This document shows, piece by piece, positions 8,202 to 17,001 of a stretch of 64,000 nucleotides of DNA (positions are counted from its first letter, which is position 1; each line of letters opens with the position of its first letter). Source of the DNA: Aphanocapsa lilacina HA4352-LM1. Its GTDB lineage: Bacteria > Cyanobacteriota > Cyanobacteriia > Gloeobacterales > Gloeobacteraceae. Location: contig JAHHGR010000002.1 in the NCBI GenBank assembly GCA_019359725.1, positions 62,001 to 126,000 of the forward strand, given 5' to 3'. The position numbers and the translations under genes were made by a program. The notes beneath the pieces are model-generated. The model was not told the DNA's origin. It ran no database searches and saw nothing but the letters and a program-made list of their open reading frames with translations.

Positions 8202-8342
8202 ATTCAGCCTGGCGCCAGCCGCGAGGCGGTCCAGCAACGCGCCGAGCAAGCCGAGCAACGAGCGCAACAAGTAGAAAAGCAGCGGGCCGAGCGGCTGGCG
8301 CAACGGCTGAGGGAGCAGGGCCTCGATCCCAACGCACTCTGA
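8202..8342 (+). pseudogene. Uma2-family (DUF820) C-terminal tail relic
   Basis: Forty-six codons read as the Glu/Gln/Arg-rich coiled tail typical of cyanobacterial Uma2-like endonucleases: REAVQQRAEQAEQRAQQ, then RLAQRLREQGLDPNAL and stop. A TAA at 8199-8201 closes the frame directly upstream and the nuclease domain is absent. It appears to be the last piece of a deleted gene. A second Uma2 relic lies at 45159-45612. Confidence 0.6.
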
Positions 8343-8384
8343 CAACCAGCGGTGAACACTTAATACGCAAACCTTGCGCCGGCC

Positions 8385-8789
8385 TTACGGTCTGGCGGTG
8401 TGCCAGACGCCACCAATGCCGTCACCGGTTGCATCCCCCGGCTTTTGATCTTTGACCCACCGGTAGAGGGGTTTGCCGTCGTAGGCCCACTGCCTGGAAC
8501 CGTCGTCGCGCGTCACGACGGTGTATTTGCCGACCGATTTGGCATCGGCTTGCGCCGGCAGCGGCGGCCAGTTCTGGGCGCATTTGTCGTTGCAGTTCGA
8601 TTTGCCGGCGCCGTCGCGGTCGAAAACATAAAGTGTTTTCCCCTCGCTATCGGTCAAAACAGCTCCCCCGGCCGCCTGGACAGTCTTCACAGACACCGGT
8701 TGCGCCGGTTCCGCCATCTGGGCCGATGCGCCGCCGGCCCAGACACAGGCCAGCAACAATCCGCAAAGCATCCTACGCACTTTGAGCAT
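8385..8789 (-). CDS. Secreted YxFxxD-repeat protein (COG4315 type)
   Basis: The 134 residues begin with an N-terminal export signal (MLKVRRMLCGLLLACVWAGGASA); LLAC could also serve as a lipobox. The mature part has the two repeats of this family, GKTLYVFDRD and GKPLYRWVKDQ, plus the CNDKCAQNWPP cysteine pair. Such proteins sit in the periplasm and their function is unknown. ATG 8789 is chosen because AGGAG lies 7 bases upstream on the coding strand; the frame extends further upstream without a signal. It is divergent from the TonB receptor across a 480-bp gap. Confidence 0.85.
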   Translation of the reverse strand: MLKVRRMLCGLLLACVWAGGASAQMAEPAQPVSVKTVQAAGGAVLTDSEGKTLYVFDRDGAGKSNCNDKCAQNWPPLPAQADAKSVGKYTVVTRDDGSRQWAYDGKPLYRWVKDQKPGDATGDGIGGVWHTARP

Positions 8790-9121
8790 GTCAGTTCTCC
8801 TGCAAATACGTTTGAATAAAGTCCTTGCACGATCGGGATCAAGCTCGATGCAGCCGAGTGCGATAAGTAAAGACACACCATCCAGATCGAGCCCGCGGTT
8901 CAACCAAACCAATCATGCCTTGCCATTCGACCGACGGCCATCATCGCCGCCTCAGCCAGTCGATATTGTTGCTGAGGACGGGTGCGCAGGGAGGTGACGC
9001 TTGCCCAGACCAAGCCTGCACCTCCACCGGCGAGCAGCCCTGCCCCGGAGAAAGCCTCGGCCATTCCCTGGGCCGCACCCTAGGATAGCCCCTTGCAGAG
9101 CGTTTTCTACTCGCGCCGCAA

Positions 9122-9136
9122 TGCCCTGGGAGGGCA
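9122..9136. promoter_or_regulatory. Palindrome upstream of the receptor promoter
   Basis: TGCCCT-GGG-AGGGCA is a perfect 6-3-6 palindrome ending four bases before the -35 hexamer at 9141. It could be an activator or repressor site. It does not match a Fur box, the usual regulator of such receptors. Confidence 0.35.
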
Positions 9137-9140
9137 GCTA

Positions 9141-9169
9141 TTGACTAGAATTTGCAATAGCGGTAAGGT
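9141..9169 (+). promoter_or_regulatory. Sigma-70-type promoter for the TonB-dependent receptor
   Basis: TTGACT (9141-9146), a 17-base spacer, then TAAGGT (9164-9169). Transcription would begin near 9176, giving a leader of about 90 bases. The leader opens with a hairpin CAGGTA-GGGG-TACCTG at 9178-9193. No cobalamin or TPP riboswitch core was recognised in it. The rest of the 8790-9267 gap shows no gene. Confidence 0.55.
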
Positions 9170-9267
9170 GTCCCCACCAGGTAGGGGTACCTGCGGTTGG
9201 CGAAGGGGAGCGTGTCGCTGCCCTTTGTTCTCCTTGTGATGTTCTGCACCAAGTCTTGGAGCCCGCA

Positions 9268-11661
9268 ATGGATAAGTCCGGCGGCCCGCTTTGCGGCGGG
9301 CGTTTTGCTCTGGTGAGTTTGGCGTTATTTTCTGCTTGTGATTCTCAACTAATGGCCATGCCTGCTGGCACCAGCGCTGGCACTGGAGCGGCTATTGCCC
9401 ACAAAGCGGATCTGGTGGGGGTGCACACCGAAGTGCGCTGGCTGGCCCAGCAGGCTCCGAGCGTGGGGATGGCAGCCGATCCCGCTAGCCCAGACGACGC
9501 GCCGAACGCAGCCTCGACGGTCGGACAGAGCCCCGCGAATAATGGCGAAGCGGGCGATTTGCTCGACGAGACGGTGGTCACCGCCACCCGCACCCGCGAG
9601 CGCGTCCAGGACGTGCCGCGCACGGTGACGGTGGTCAGCCGCCAGCAAGTCGAGCAGCAATCACTGCTGACTACCAATCTCGGAGATATTCTGGGCTTCA
9701 CCGTACCGGGCTACAGTGCGCCCTCCGAGGGACCAACCCGGGGCACTTACCGGGGCCGTGACGTGCAGACGCTCATCGACGGCATTCCCCAGACGGGCAA
9801 CTACGCCTACAGCAATCAGCTACGCTTCATCGTGCCGGTATCGATCGAACAAATCGAGGCGGTAGGCGGTCCCTCAGCCTTGTACGGTGACGGGGCCACC
9901 GGCGGTACGATCAACATCCTGACGCGCAGGGGCACCGAGACTCCCCAGGCGAAGACCCGCATCGGTTTCAACCTGGGCCTCAGCAACCTGAGCGGCGGTC
10001 CCGGTTACTTGTTCGAGCAGTTTGCCTCAGGTAAAGCGGGGGCTTTTGATTACGCAATCACCGCCAGTTACACCGGGTTGGGCAGCGTCTACGACGCGCG
10101 CGGCGCTCAGATTCCCAACGAATGGTTCGGGACCCTGGGCAACACCAACACCTACAACCTCTACGGCAAATTTGGCCTCGATCTGGGGGCGGACCAGCGG
10201 CTGCAGTTGACCGCCGGGTACGCCAACGATCTGACCGACCCCAACAGCATCAGCGATCCGGTCGTCACCACCAGCGGCGGCCTCCAGTTCGCCCGCGCCA
10301 AGAATGGTCGCATCGTCGTTCAAAACAGCCCCTACGGTCCGCAACCCACCAAGCGCAATTTGCAACTGGCCCTGGAGTACAACCACAACAAGTTTCTAGG
10401 AGGAAGCAAGTTGCTCGCCCAGGCTTCCTACCGCAACTCCTTCGAATTGACGACCGTGAATGACGGCCGATTCACCACCGACGGCAGCGGCGGCCCGTTC
10501 GATTCGATCAACCGCGGTGTGTGGGGCGAGTACATCACCACCGCCCGGGTGCAGGTGGAAACGCCTTTTTCCGACAACTTCAAACTGCTGTGGGGGAGCG
10601 ATTTCAAGAACGACCCGGTCGAAGCCTGGCAGCTGGAGACGTTCGATCCCAAAATTTATGACGAAAGCGGCGGCTTCATCCAGCGCCGGTCGGGAAATTT
10701 CCTTTTCAATCCGGCCTACACCCTCACAAATATTGCAGGCTTTTTGCAGGCCAACTGGAATATCAGCGATCAATGGATCATCAATGGCGGCCTGCGCTAC
10801 GAAAACGTCAGCTTCAGCGTCGGTGACTTTCTCGCCTCCAATACGGGCCAACCGGTTACAGGAGGAAGCCTCAACTTCAACTCCACCGTCTTCAACCTTG
10901 GAGTCGTCTACAAACCGAGCAACGAGATCAGCTTGTTCGCCAACTTCGGCCAGGGCTTTTCGCTGCCCGTCTTCGCCAACCCCCTCACCAACGCCTCGTC
11001 GGGTTTTGCGGTTTCCAATTCGCTCACTGCGCTCCAGCCGAAGCTGGTCGACAGCTACGAGGTCGGAGTGCGCGGCCGCTGGCGATCGATCCAGTCGTCG
11101 CTTTCGGCCTATTACACGTTTTCTTCTCTCGATGTCGGCTTCGTCCAGATAAGCCCCACCGCGTTTCAAAGCGTGCGCTCTCCCCAGCGCACCTATGGGC
11201 TGGAGGCGACCCTCTACGCCCAGCCCGGTCCCGGTTGGACCCTCGGTACGACCGCCGCCTGGGTGCAGGGCGAGCAAGATCCGTTTAACACCGGCGACTA
11301 CTACCCTTTGAATTCCTACAGCGTCAACCCGCTCAAAGCGACCTTCTACCTCGAGAACCAGACGGCGCCGGGCTGGCGCAACCGTCTGCAGGTGCTCTTC
11401 TCCGGCTACCGCGACGTGGCTTACAACGCCATTCTGCCCACGGGCTTTCGTGTCGAGCAGGCGCCCGTGGGCAGCTACGCGACGGTCGACTACCTCAGCA
11501 GCATCCAGATGGGGGCCGGGACGCTCGAAGTCGGTGTACGCAACTTGCTCAACAACCAGTACTCGCCGGTCTACTCCCAGTACCTGTCCGGATTTAACGA
11601 CCGCAACAACTTTGCCGCCCGAGGCGCCACGCTCAATGTCGCCTATCGCTTTGGGTGGTAG
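9268..11661 (+). CDS. TonB-dependent outer-membrane receptor
   Basis: An outer-membrane active transporter of about 797 residues, likely for an iron chelate or other scarce ligand. A long N-terminal linker leads to DETVVTATRTRERVQDVPRT, the usual TonB-box/plug entry. The plug follows (GRDVQTLIDGIPQTG, IEAVGGPSALYGDGATGGTINI), then a beta-barrel rich in alternating aromatic strands that ends in the C-terminal sorting signal YRFGW. ATG 9268 is preferred over TTG 9256 because GGAG sits six bases upstream. No TonB, ExbB or ABC partner is adjacent, so the substrate cannot be inferred from context. Confidence 0.9.
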   Translation: MDKSGGPLCGGRFALVSLALFSACDSQLMAMPAGTSAGTGAAIAHKADLVGVHTEVRWLAQQAPSVGMAADPASPDDAPNAASTVGQSPANNGEAGDLLDETVVTATRTRERVQDVPRTVTVVSRQQVEQQSLLTTNLGDILGFTVPGYSAPSEGPTRGTYRGRDVQTLIDGIPQTGNYAYSNQLRFIVPVSIEQIEAVGGPSALYGDGATGGTINILTRRGTETPQAKTRIGFNLGLSNLSGGPGYLFEQFASGKAGAFDYAITASYTGLGSVYDARGAQIPNEWFGTLGNTNTYNLYGKFGLDLGADQRLQLTAGYANDLTDPNSISDPVVTTSGGLQFARAKNGRIVVQNSPYGPQPTKRNLQLALEYNHNKFLGGSKLLAQASYRNSFELTTVNDGRFTTDGSGGPFDSINRGVWGEYITTARVQVETPFSDNFKLLWGSDFKNDPVEAWQLETFDPKIYDESGGFIQRRSGNFLFNPAYTLTNIAGFLQANWNISDQWIINGGLRYENVSFSVGDFLASNTGQPVTGGSLNFNSTVFNLGVVYKPSNEISLFANFGQGFSLPVFANPLTNASSGFAVSNSLTALQPKLVDSYEVGVRGRWRSIQSSLSAYYTFSSLDVGFVQISPTAFQSVRSPQRTYGLEATLYAQPGPGWTLGTTAAWVQGEQDPFNTGDYYPLNSYSVNPLKATFYLENQTAPGWRNRLQVLFSGYRDVAYNAILPTGFRVEQAPVGSYATVDYLSSIQMGAGTLEVGVRNLLNNQYSPVYSQYLSGFNDRNNFAARGATLNVAYRFGW

Positions 11662-11665
11662 TGCC

Positions 11666-12220
11666 CTATCGGCGCGGCCAGAGGTAGATCCCGCCGGAGA
11701 GAAGCGTCAGGGCCACCGCCGCCCAGAAGAGCACCTCGCCCCCCGGCCACTGCAAAATCACAAAAATTACCGCCAGGATCTGCACGACGGTCTTGGCCTT
11801 GCCCCAGTTGTTGGCACCGCTGATTTTGCTCTGGCCCACCCGCCAGCCCGCCACCGCCAGCTCCCGCGCCAGGATCAAAAACACCCCCCAACCGGGCAGT
11901 TGGCCCAATTCCACCAGCATCAGCATCGGAGCCAGCACCAGCAGCTTGTCCACCAGCGGGTCGAGAAATTTGCCCAGCTCAGTCACCTGACCCAACCGGC
12001 GGGCCAGATAGCCGTCGAGCCAGTCGGTGGCAGCCGCCAAGGCAAAGATCACTGCCGCAGCGATGCGTTGCCCCGGCCCCGGCGCGGGTGCCAAAAGCAC
12101 CAACAGAGCCGGAACGGCCAAAAGGCGGCTGAAGGTGATCCAGTTGGGCAGATTCACAGGCGCATGGGATGGCGACGCGTTCTCGTTCAGGATAGTCTGG
12201 GCGCGACAGCGGCGGTACAT
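11666..12220 (-). CDS. pgsA: CDP-diacylglycerol-glycerol-3-phosphate phosphatidyltransferase
   Basis: Makes phosphatidylglycerolphosphate, the precursor of phosphatidylglycerol. The CDP-alcohol phosphotransferase signature is complete: DWLDGYLARR, then G and the two Asp of GKFLDPLVD. There are four to five membrane helices. The family N-terminus normally reads MNLPNWIT; here VNLPNWIT occurs at residues 22-29 with a GTG for the Val, so translation may begin near 12157 rather than at ATG 12220. The gene ends 4 bases from the convergent receptor stop, and its ATG is only 16 bases from the divergent gene at 12237. Confidence 0.92.
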   Translation of the reverse strand: MYRRCRAQTILNENASPSHAPVNLPNWITFSRLLAVPALLVLLAPAPGPGQRIAAAVIFALAAATDWLDGYLARRLGQVTELGKFLDPLVDKLLVLAPMLMLVELGQLPGWGVFLILARELAVAGWRVGQSKISGANNWGKAKTVVQILAVIFVILQWPGGEVLFWAAVALTLLSGGIYLWPRR

Positions 12221-12236
12221 CGGCGGGCCGGATCCT

Positions 12237-13166
12237 ATGAATCAGTCGTTCCTGCAAAGCGAAACCTTTAAGAAAATTCAAAGCCAGCTGACCAGCCCGA
12301 CCCTGAGCAAACTGCAACGCCAGTTTTCAGGCCCGCAGTACAAGGGCGTCGGGCGGGTGGTGCTCGTCTTCGCGGGCCTGACGCTGCTGACGCTGTGGGT
12401 AATCCAGCCCCCCGCTACCACTACGGCGAGCACTCCCCAAGCCGAACCGGCCCGCACCCCGCCCGCGAGCGTGCGCCCGAACGCGGGCCTGCGCCGGTCG
12501 CGGCCCGAGATTGCCGACGGCTCCGAAGAGGCGAGCACTCCCGCCGCTATCCAGCCGCGCACCAACGGCAGCGAGCGCGCCGAGCGCCCTGAGCCCTCCG
12601 CCCCGCTCGCACCCGCTTCCATCCCGCCGAGCGCTCCGGCGGCACAAGTGGCAGCAGCATCGCCGCCCATCGCCCCGCCCGCCGAAGTGCCGCCGCCTCC
12701 CCCGGCCCCGCCCCAACTGGTGAGCATCGCCACCGGCGGCGAGTCGCGCTTTGCGGTTATACGCTACGACAACCGCACCCAAACGGTGGCGACTAGCGAC
12801 CGCATCGGCCCCTGGCAGGTAAGCCAGATCCGGCCCGACCAGGTGATTCTCAAACAGGGCAGCAAGCAACTGATTTTGTCCTTCTCGCGCACGGGCAACC
12901 TCCCCCCGCCGCCGGCCAATGCCCCCGGCTCCGAACCGGGCTCCGGCGGACGCCGCCCGCTCACCCCCGGGACATTCCCCCCCGGCGCCAACACCCCAAC
13001 CCCTTCTCCTCCCGAAGAAGAAGTGCAGCAGCAGGTCATTCCGCCTCAGCCGGCTCCGGAACCCAGCAACCCCGAGCAGCCGCAGCAACAACCTGGCCAG
13101 CAACAACCTGGCCAGCAACCGCAGGAACAGGAAACCGACGCGGTGCGGCCCGACAGCAATCGCTAA
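12237..13166 (+). CDS. Proline-rich single-span protein with PilP/GspC-like domain
   Basis: The 309 residues comprise a short cytosolic N-terminus, one membrane helix at about 38-56 (VGRVVLVFAGLTLLTLWVI), and a long Pro/Ala-rich linker. A compact domain then reads RFAVIRYDNRTQTVATSDRIGPWQVSQI and continues VILKQGSKQLILSF, resembling the PilP/GspC homology region of pilus and secretion machines. A second Pro/Gln-rich tail follows. A plausible role is a periplasm-spanning linker in a type IV pilus or secretion complex; no other such gene is near. The ATG at 12237 is used because the open frame upstream runs antisense to pgsA. Confidence 0.65.
   Translation: MNQSFLQSETFKKIQSQLTSPTLSKLQRQFSGPQYKGVGRVVLVFAGLTLLTLWVIQPPATTTASTPQAEPARTPPASVRPNAGLRRSRPEIADGSEEASTPAAIQPRTNGSERAERPEPSAPLAPASIPPSAPAAQVAAASPPIAPPAEVPPPPPAPPQLVSIATGGESRFAVIRYDNRTQTVATSDRIGPWQVSQIRPDQVILKQGSKQLILSFSRTGNLPPPPANAPGSEPGSGGRRPLTPGTFPPGANTPTPSPPEEEVQQQVIPPQPAPEPSNPEQPQQQPGQQQPGQQPQEQETDAVRPDSNR
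13083..13112 (+). repeat. Two tandem 15-bp units in the Gln/Pro tail
   Basis: CAGCAACAACCTGGC occurs twice head to tail and is followed by a partial third copy. It encodes QQQPG repeats and keeps the frame, so it is a simple in-frame repeat of the tail. Confidence 0.8.
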
Positions 13167-13303
13167 GGCTCTCCATCTCCGATACACTTTGGGTGAGTGC
13201 GCCTGCACGATCCGCCCCAAGCATGGATTTTGTTTGAATAGGTGCACGCTTTGGGGCATGAACCGCTCTAAGATTATCCATAAGTGCGCCGCAGGGAACC
13301 TTT

Positions 13304-14074
13304 GTGACCACCGTTCTTTCTAAAGCCGTTCTGGTTGCCCGCCGCCAGGAATTTCGCCGCCGCCGCTGGCTATGGCGTTTGCTCGGGCTGTGGCGGGTGC
13401 TGCTTGCGGCGGGTCTGGCCGCCGGCCTGGTGTGGCTTGCCCGCGAACCCTTCTGGCAGATTCGTTCTGCCGAGGCGGTGCGCATCGCCGGTCACGAGCG
13501 GCTGCAGCTCGATCAAATCCAACGGGTTCTCAAACTCGATTATCCCCAACCGATTTTGTCGGTCCGCCCCGAACAACTTCAGCAACGATTGCTGGGAGCT
13601 TTACCCCTTCAGACGGTTCGCATCGAGCGCCAGCTGCTGCCCCCTTCACTGAGTATCGAAGTGCAGGAGCGCGAACCGGTGGCCTTCGCACCCCTGCCGA
13701 ATCGACCGGGACTCATCGACCGCAGCGGCGTGTGGATCGACTCGCGTCAGTACCGTGACTTTCGCCCTCCCCAATTGACTGTATGGGGCTATTCCGCCGA
13801 GAAGGCACCTCTTTGGAAAGAACTCTACCCACAAGTTGCTCGTTCGCCCCTGGCCATTCGGGTAATCGATCTGCGCAACCTGGCGGATGTGATCTTGCGA
13901 ACTGAGTTGGGCGAAGTACATCTTGGCGCCTTCGGCCCTCAATTTTCGACACAATTGCGCCGACTCGATCAGATGCGCGAGGCACTCAAGCGCTACCCGC
14001 CCGGCGAAGTTACCTTTATCGACCTGCGCAGTTCGCAGTTGCCGGTGCTGCGTTTGCGCAACCCAATACCTTAA
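13304..14074 (+). CDS. ftsQ: Cell-division protein FtsQ/DivIB
   Basis: Bitopic divisome protein of 256 residues. It has a basic cytosolic start (RRQEFRRRRWLWR), one membrane helix at about 26-46, then a POTRA-like domain (IRSAEAVRIAGHERLQLDQIQRVL) and a beta domain with EVQEREPVAFA. GTG 13304 is supported by AGGGA at 13293-13297. It lies 82 bases before ftsZ, the usual cyanobacterial order. It would link FtsZ-ring assembly to septal wall enzymes at the cytoplasmic membrane. Confidence 0.87.
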   Translation: MTTVLSKAVLVARRQEFRRRRWLWRLLGLWRVLLAAGLAAGLVWLAREPFWQIRSAEAVRIAGHERLQLDQIQRVLKLDYPQPILSVRPEQLQQRLLGALPLQTVRIERQLLPPSLSIEVQEREPVAFAPLPNRPGLIDRSGVWIDSRQYRDFRPPQLTVWGYSAEKAPLWKELYPQVARSPLAIRVIDLRNLADVILRTELGEVHLGAFGPQFSTQLRRLDQMREALKRYPPGEVTFIDLRSSQLPVLRLRNPIP

Positions 14075-14156
14075 GGAAAGCACTACCCTTTTTGCTACGG
14101 GCAGTCTAGTATAGGGCCAATTCATCCGTCCGCCACTACCTGCAGGACAGCAAAGC

Positions 14157-15416
14157 ATGGGTATATTCGACAGCAATCCCGACGAAAAAATTCAGGCCTC
14201 TGCCTACTTCCAATCAAAAAGTCATGTAAGATTAAACGAAACTTCCGCGGGTTCTTACCGGGCGATGGCTCCTCAACCAGGCATGGGCATGCGTATAGAT
14301 GAGATCGTTCCTAGCAGCGTCGCATTAATCAAAGTCGTCGGTGTCGGTGGTGGCGGCGGCAACGCGGTCAACCGCATGATCGCAAGCAACGTCGTCGGTG
14401 TCGAATTCTGGGCGATCAACACCGACGCCCAGTCGCTCACCCAGTCGAGCGCTCCCCAGCGGCTGCAAATCGGCCAGAAGCTCACCCGCGGCCTCGGGGC
14501 CGGGGGCAACCCGTCGATTGGTCAGAAGGCGGCCGAGGAGTCGCGCGAGGAGATCATGACGGCCCTCGAAGGGGCCGACCTGGTGTTTATCACGGCGGGC
14601 ATGGGCGGCGGCACCGGCACCGGGGCGGCGGCGATCGTGGCTGAGGCGGCCAAAGAAGTGGGTGCGCTCACCGTGGCGGTGGTCACCCGGCCCTTTACCT
14701 TTGAAGGGCGCCGCCGCATGCAGCAGGCCGATTCGGGCATCGAGGCGCTGCAGGGTCGGGTGGACACGCTGATTGTGATCCCCAACGACAAATTGCTCAC
14801 GGTGATCTCCGAGCAGACGCCTGTGCAGGAGGCGTTTCGGATCGCCGACGACATCCTGCGCCAGGGTGTGCAGGGTATCTCCGACATTATTACTATCCCG
14901 GGGCTCATCAACGTCGATTTTGCCGACGTGCGCGCGATCATGGCCGACGCCGGTTCCGCCTTGATGGGCATTGGCATGGGTTCGGGCAAGTCCCGCGCCC
15001 GTGAGGCGGCGATGACGGCAATTTCTTCGCCCTTGCTCGAATCGTCCATCGAAGGGGCGAACGGTGTGGTGCTCAACGTCACCGGCGGTCACGACCTGAC
15101 CTTGCACGAAGTCAACGAAGCGGCGGCGGTCATTTACGAAGTGGTCGACCCGAACGCCAACATCATCTTCGGTGCGGTGATCGACGAGAAGCTTCAGGGC
15201 GAACTGCGCATCACTGTGATTGCCACCGGCTTCAACGGCATCGCCCCGGCGGTCAAGGCGGGTAAAGCGCGCCTGTCTGAATCATCGGCTGAGGGTTTGA
15301 CCGGCAAGGCGCCGTCGAACAACGGCCCGAACCCCGCTTCACCCAATCGGGGCACGGCGGGCGAAGACGTGCTGGATATTCCCGAATTTTTGCGCCGCCG
15401 CCGGCCGCTGGTCTAG
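14157..15416 (+). CDS. ftsZ: Cell-division GTPase FtsZ
   Basis: Tubulin-like GTPase that forms the division ring. The 419 residues include a variable N-terminal arm of about 55 residues, the start of the GTPase core [15 protein letters not shown] near 60-74, the tubulin signature GGGTGTGA at 150-157, the T7-loop block [11 protein letters not shown], and the C-terminal peptide [10 protein letters not shown] that binds partner proteins. The long N-terminal arm is typical of cyanobacterial FtsZ. The gene follows ftsQ and is followed by ddl after 78 bases, so a division/wall cluster is likely. Confidence 0.97.
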   Translation: MGIFDSNPDEKIQASAYFQSKSHVRLNETSAGSYRAMAPQPGMGMRIDEIVPSSVALIKVVGVGGGGGNAVNRMIASNVVGVEFWAINTDAQSLTQSSAPQRLQIGQKLTRGLGAGGNPSIGQKAAEESREEIMTALEGADLVFITAGMGGGTGTGAAAIVAEAAKEVGALTVAVVTRPFTFEGRRRMQQADSGIEALQGRVDTLIVIPNDKLLTVISEQTPVQEAFRIADDILRQGVQGISDIITIPGLINVDFADVRAIMADAGSALMGIGMGSGKSRAREAAMTAISSPLLESSIEGANGVVLNVTGGHDLTLHEVNEAAAVIYEVVDPNANIIFGAVIDEKLQGELRITVIATGFNGIAPAVKAGKARLSESSAEGLTGKAPSNNGPNPASPNRGTAGEDVLDIPEFLRRRRPLV

Positions 15417-15494
15417 TCCGCCCCTTCCAGTGCGACCCGATCGGCCCCGGGGCCGGAGAATTTTTGTGTGCAAGCAATGGGAGGAAGGGTGTAG

Positions 15495-16403
15495 ATGCGC
15501 ATCACGGTACTGTCGGGGAGTGATTCGCCCGAGCGGGAAGTGTCGTTGGCGAGCGGCCGGGCCGTGCAGGCTGCCCTCGAAAAGCTGGGCCACGCGGTAA
15601 TGGTGATCGATCCCGGCCCGGATCTGCCGGTGCGCCTGTTGGAAAATCCGCCCGATTTTGTCTGGATCGCTCTGCACGGCGACAAAGGTGAAAACGGCAA
15701 ATTGCAGGGGCTGCTCGACTGGCTGGGCTTACCCTACAACGGTTCGGGGGTAACGGCGAGTGCCATTGCCATGGACAAAGTCGTCTCCAAGCGGTTGTTC
15801 GTCGCCGAGGGCATCCCCACCCCCGCCTACCGGGTGACCGCGGCGGTACCGGAACTGACCGAGTCTCAAGCGTGGCTGGAGTCGTTGGGTTCGCCCCTGG
15901 TGATCAAACCGGCGGACGGCGGTTCGACGGTGGGTGTCACAATCGCCGCTAAAGCTGCGCAGATTCCTGAAGCGGTGCGTCTGGCATTGCAATATTCGCC
16001 CCAGGTACTCATCGAGCAGTACATTCCCGGCCAGGAAATCACGGTAGCTCTGCTCGAAGGGCTGGTGCTGCCCGCCGTTGAAATCGTCCCGCAGGGGCGC
16101 GAATTTTATGACTACGAAGCGAAGTATGCCCCGGGCGGCTCGCGCCATCTTATCCCGCCCAACTTGGCGGCCGATGTGCTCAAAGCGAGCGTCGATGCCG
16201 CCTACCGCGCCTGCCGGGCGGTGGGCAGTACCGGGCTGGTGCGCGCCGATGTGCGCGTCGACCCTGAAGGGCGGCCGTGGGTGCTCGAAGTCAATACCCT
16301 GCCGGGCATGACCGCCACCTCTTTGGCGCCTGAGGCCGCCCAGGCGGCGGGCATCGATTTTGAGCAGTTGATTCAGCGGATTATCGACCGCTCGCTAGAT
16401 TGA
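15495..16403 (+). CDS. ddl: D-alanine-D-alanine ligase
   Basis: ATP-grasp ligase making D-Ala-D-Ala for peptidoglycan. It is 302 residues, a normal length. Motifs are LSGSDSPEREVSLASG at the start, HGDKGENGKLQGLLDWLGLPYNGSG, VIKPADGGSTVGV for ATP binding, LIEQYIPGQEITVALL, and the metal/phosphate block LEVNTLPGMTATSL near the end. It overlaps no intact gene: the apparent overlap with the minus-strand GNAT frame disappears when that gene's frameshift is corrected. Confidence 0.95.
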   Translation: MRITVLSGSDSPEREVSLASGRAVQAALEKLGHAVMVIDPGPDLPVRLLENPPDFVWIALHGDKGENGKLQGLLDWLGLPYNGSGVTASAIAMDKVVSKRLFVAEGIPTPAYRVTAAVPELTESQAWLESLGSPLVIKPADGGSTVGVTIAAKAAQIPEAVRLALQYSPQVLIEQYIPGQEITVALLEGLVLPAVEIVPQGREFYDYEAKYAPGGSRHLIPPNLAADVLKASVDAAYRACRAVGSTGLVRADVRVDPEGRPWVLEVNTLPGMTATSLAPEAAQAAGIDFEQLIQRIIDRSLD

Positions 16404-16448
16404 GCGGATGGGACCTTGGCTTTCCATCACTTTGCTGCGTCTGGAAGC

Positions 16449-16935
16449 TCACGCCTGGGGTCTCTGTAGGCGCAACCGCAAGAACACCGTTCCCGCAACG
16501 GGGGTTGCATCGTAAGCTTCCATTAGGCTCGAAGCCCGCAGCGCGATATATCGCTTGCGCGGTGGCCATCGCGGGCAGCGTATCAAGACGCATCTCGCGA
16601 TAGCCCTTCTTGCTCGCCTCGCCGATCACGGCGAGCATCAGTGCCTTGCCGATGCCGCGTCCCCGGCCTTCTGGAGCGACGTAAAGCCGCTTCATCTCGC
16701 AAACTCCCTCGATTGACAGCGATCGCAATGCAACGCATCCCAGGGGACGGTTGCTCTCGTCGCGTGCAAGAAGCAGTGCGCCCGCCGGCGGGGCATACTT
16801 GCCTGGCAGGCCGGCGAGTTCAGACTCGAAATCCTGATAGCTCAGATCGATCCCGAGCGATGTGGAGTAGGCTTGAAATAAGCCGGTGATGATCGCGAGA
16901 TCGTCCGTGCTGCTGGCGGGCCTGATCGATATCAT
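16449..16935 (-). pseudogene. GNAT acetyltransferase with one frameshift near the 3' end
   Basis: A GCN5-type N-acetyltransferase starting MISIRPASSTDDLAII at 16935, with the acetyl-CoA loop EGRGRGIGKALM and MATAQAIYRAAGFEP. Directly after GFEP the original frame degenerates and would run into ddl. Shifting by one base at 16523-16524 restores a normal GNAT ending: MEAYDATPVAGTVFLRL, then a stop at 16449-16451. A one-base insertion, or a sequencing error, is therefore the simplest explanation. ATG 17001 upstream is less likely as the start. Confidence 0.7.
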
Positions 16936-17001
16936 TGTCGAACTTCTATCGAGTTGCGTCGGGATCTTTGAAATTCCTGCAATGTCAGCACGCCCTGACA
17001 C

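Noticed and set aside
9170-9267. Riboswitch (for example cobalamin) in the receptor leader
   Set aside because: The leader is too short and lacks the conserved B12-box and other core elements; only a simple hairpin is present.
13083-13120. Tandem repeat as a CRISPR or regulatory array
   Set aside because: Two 15-bp units with no spacers, in frame inside the Gln/Pro tail of a coding gene.
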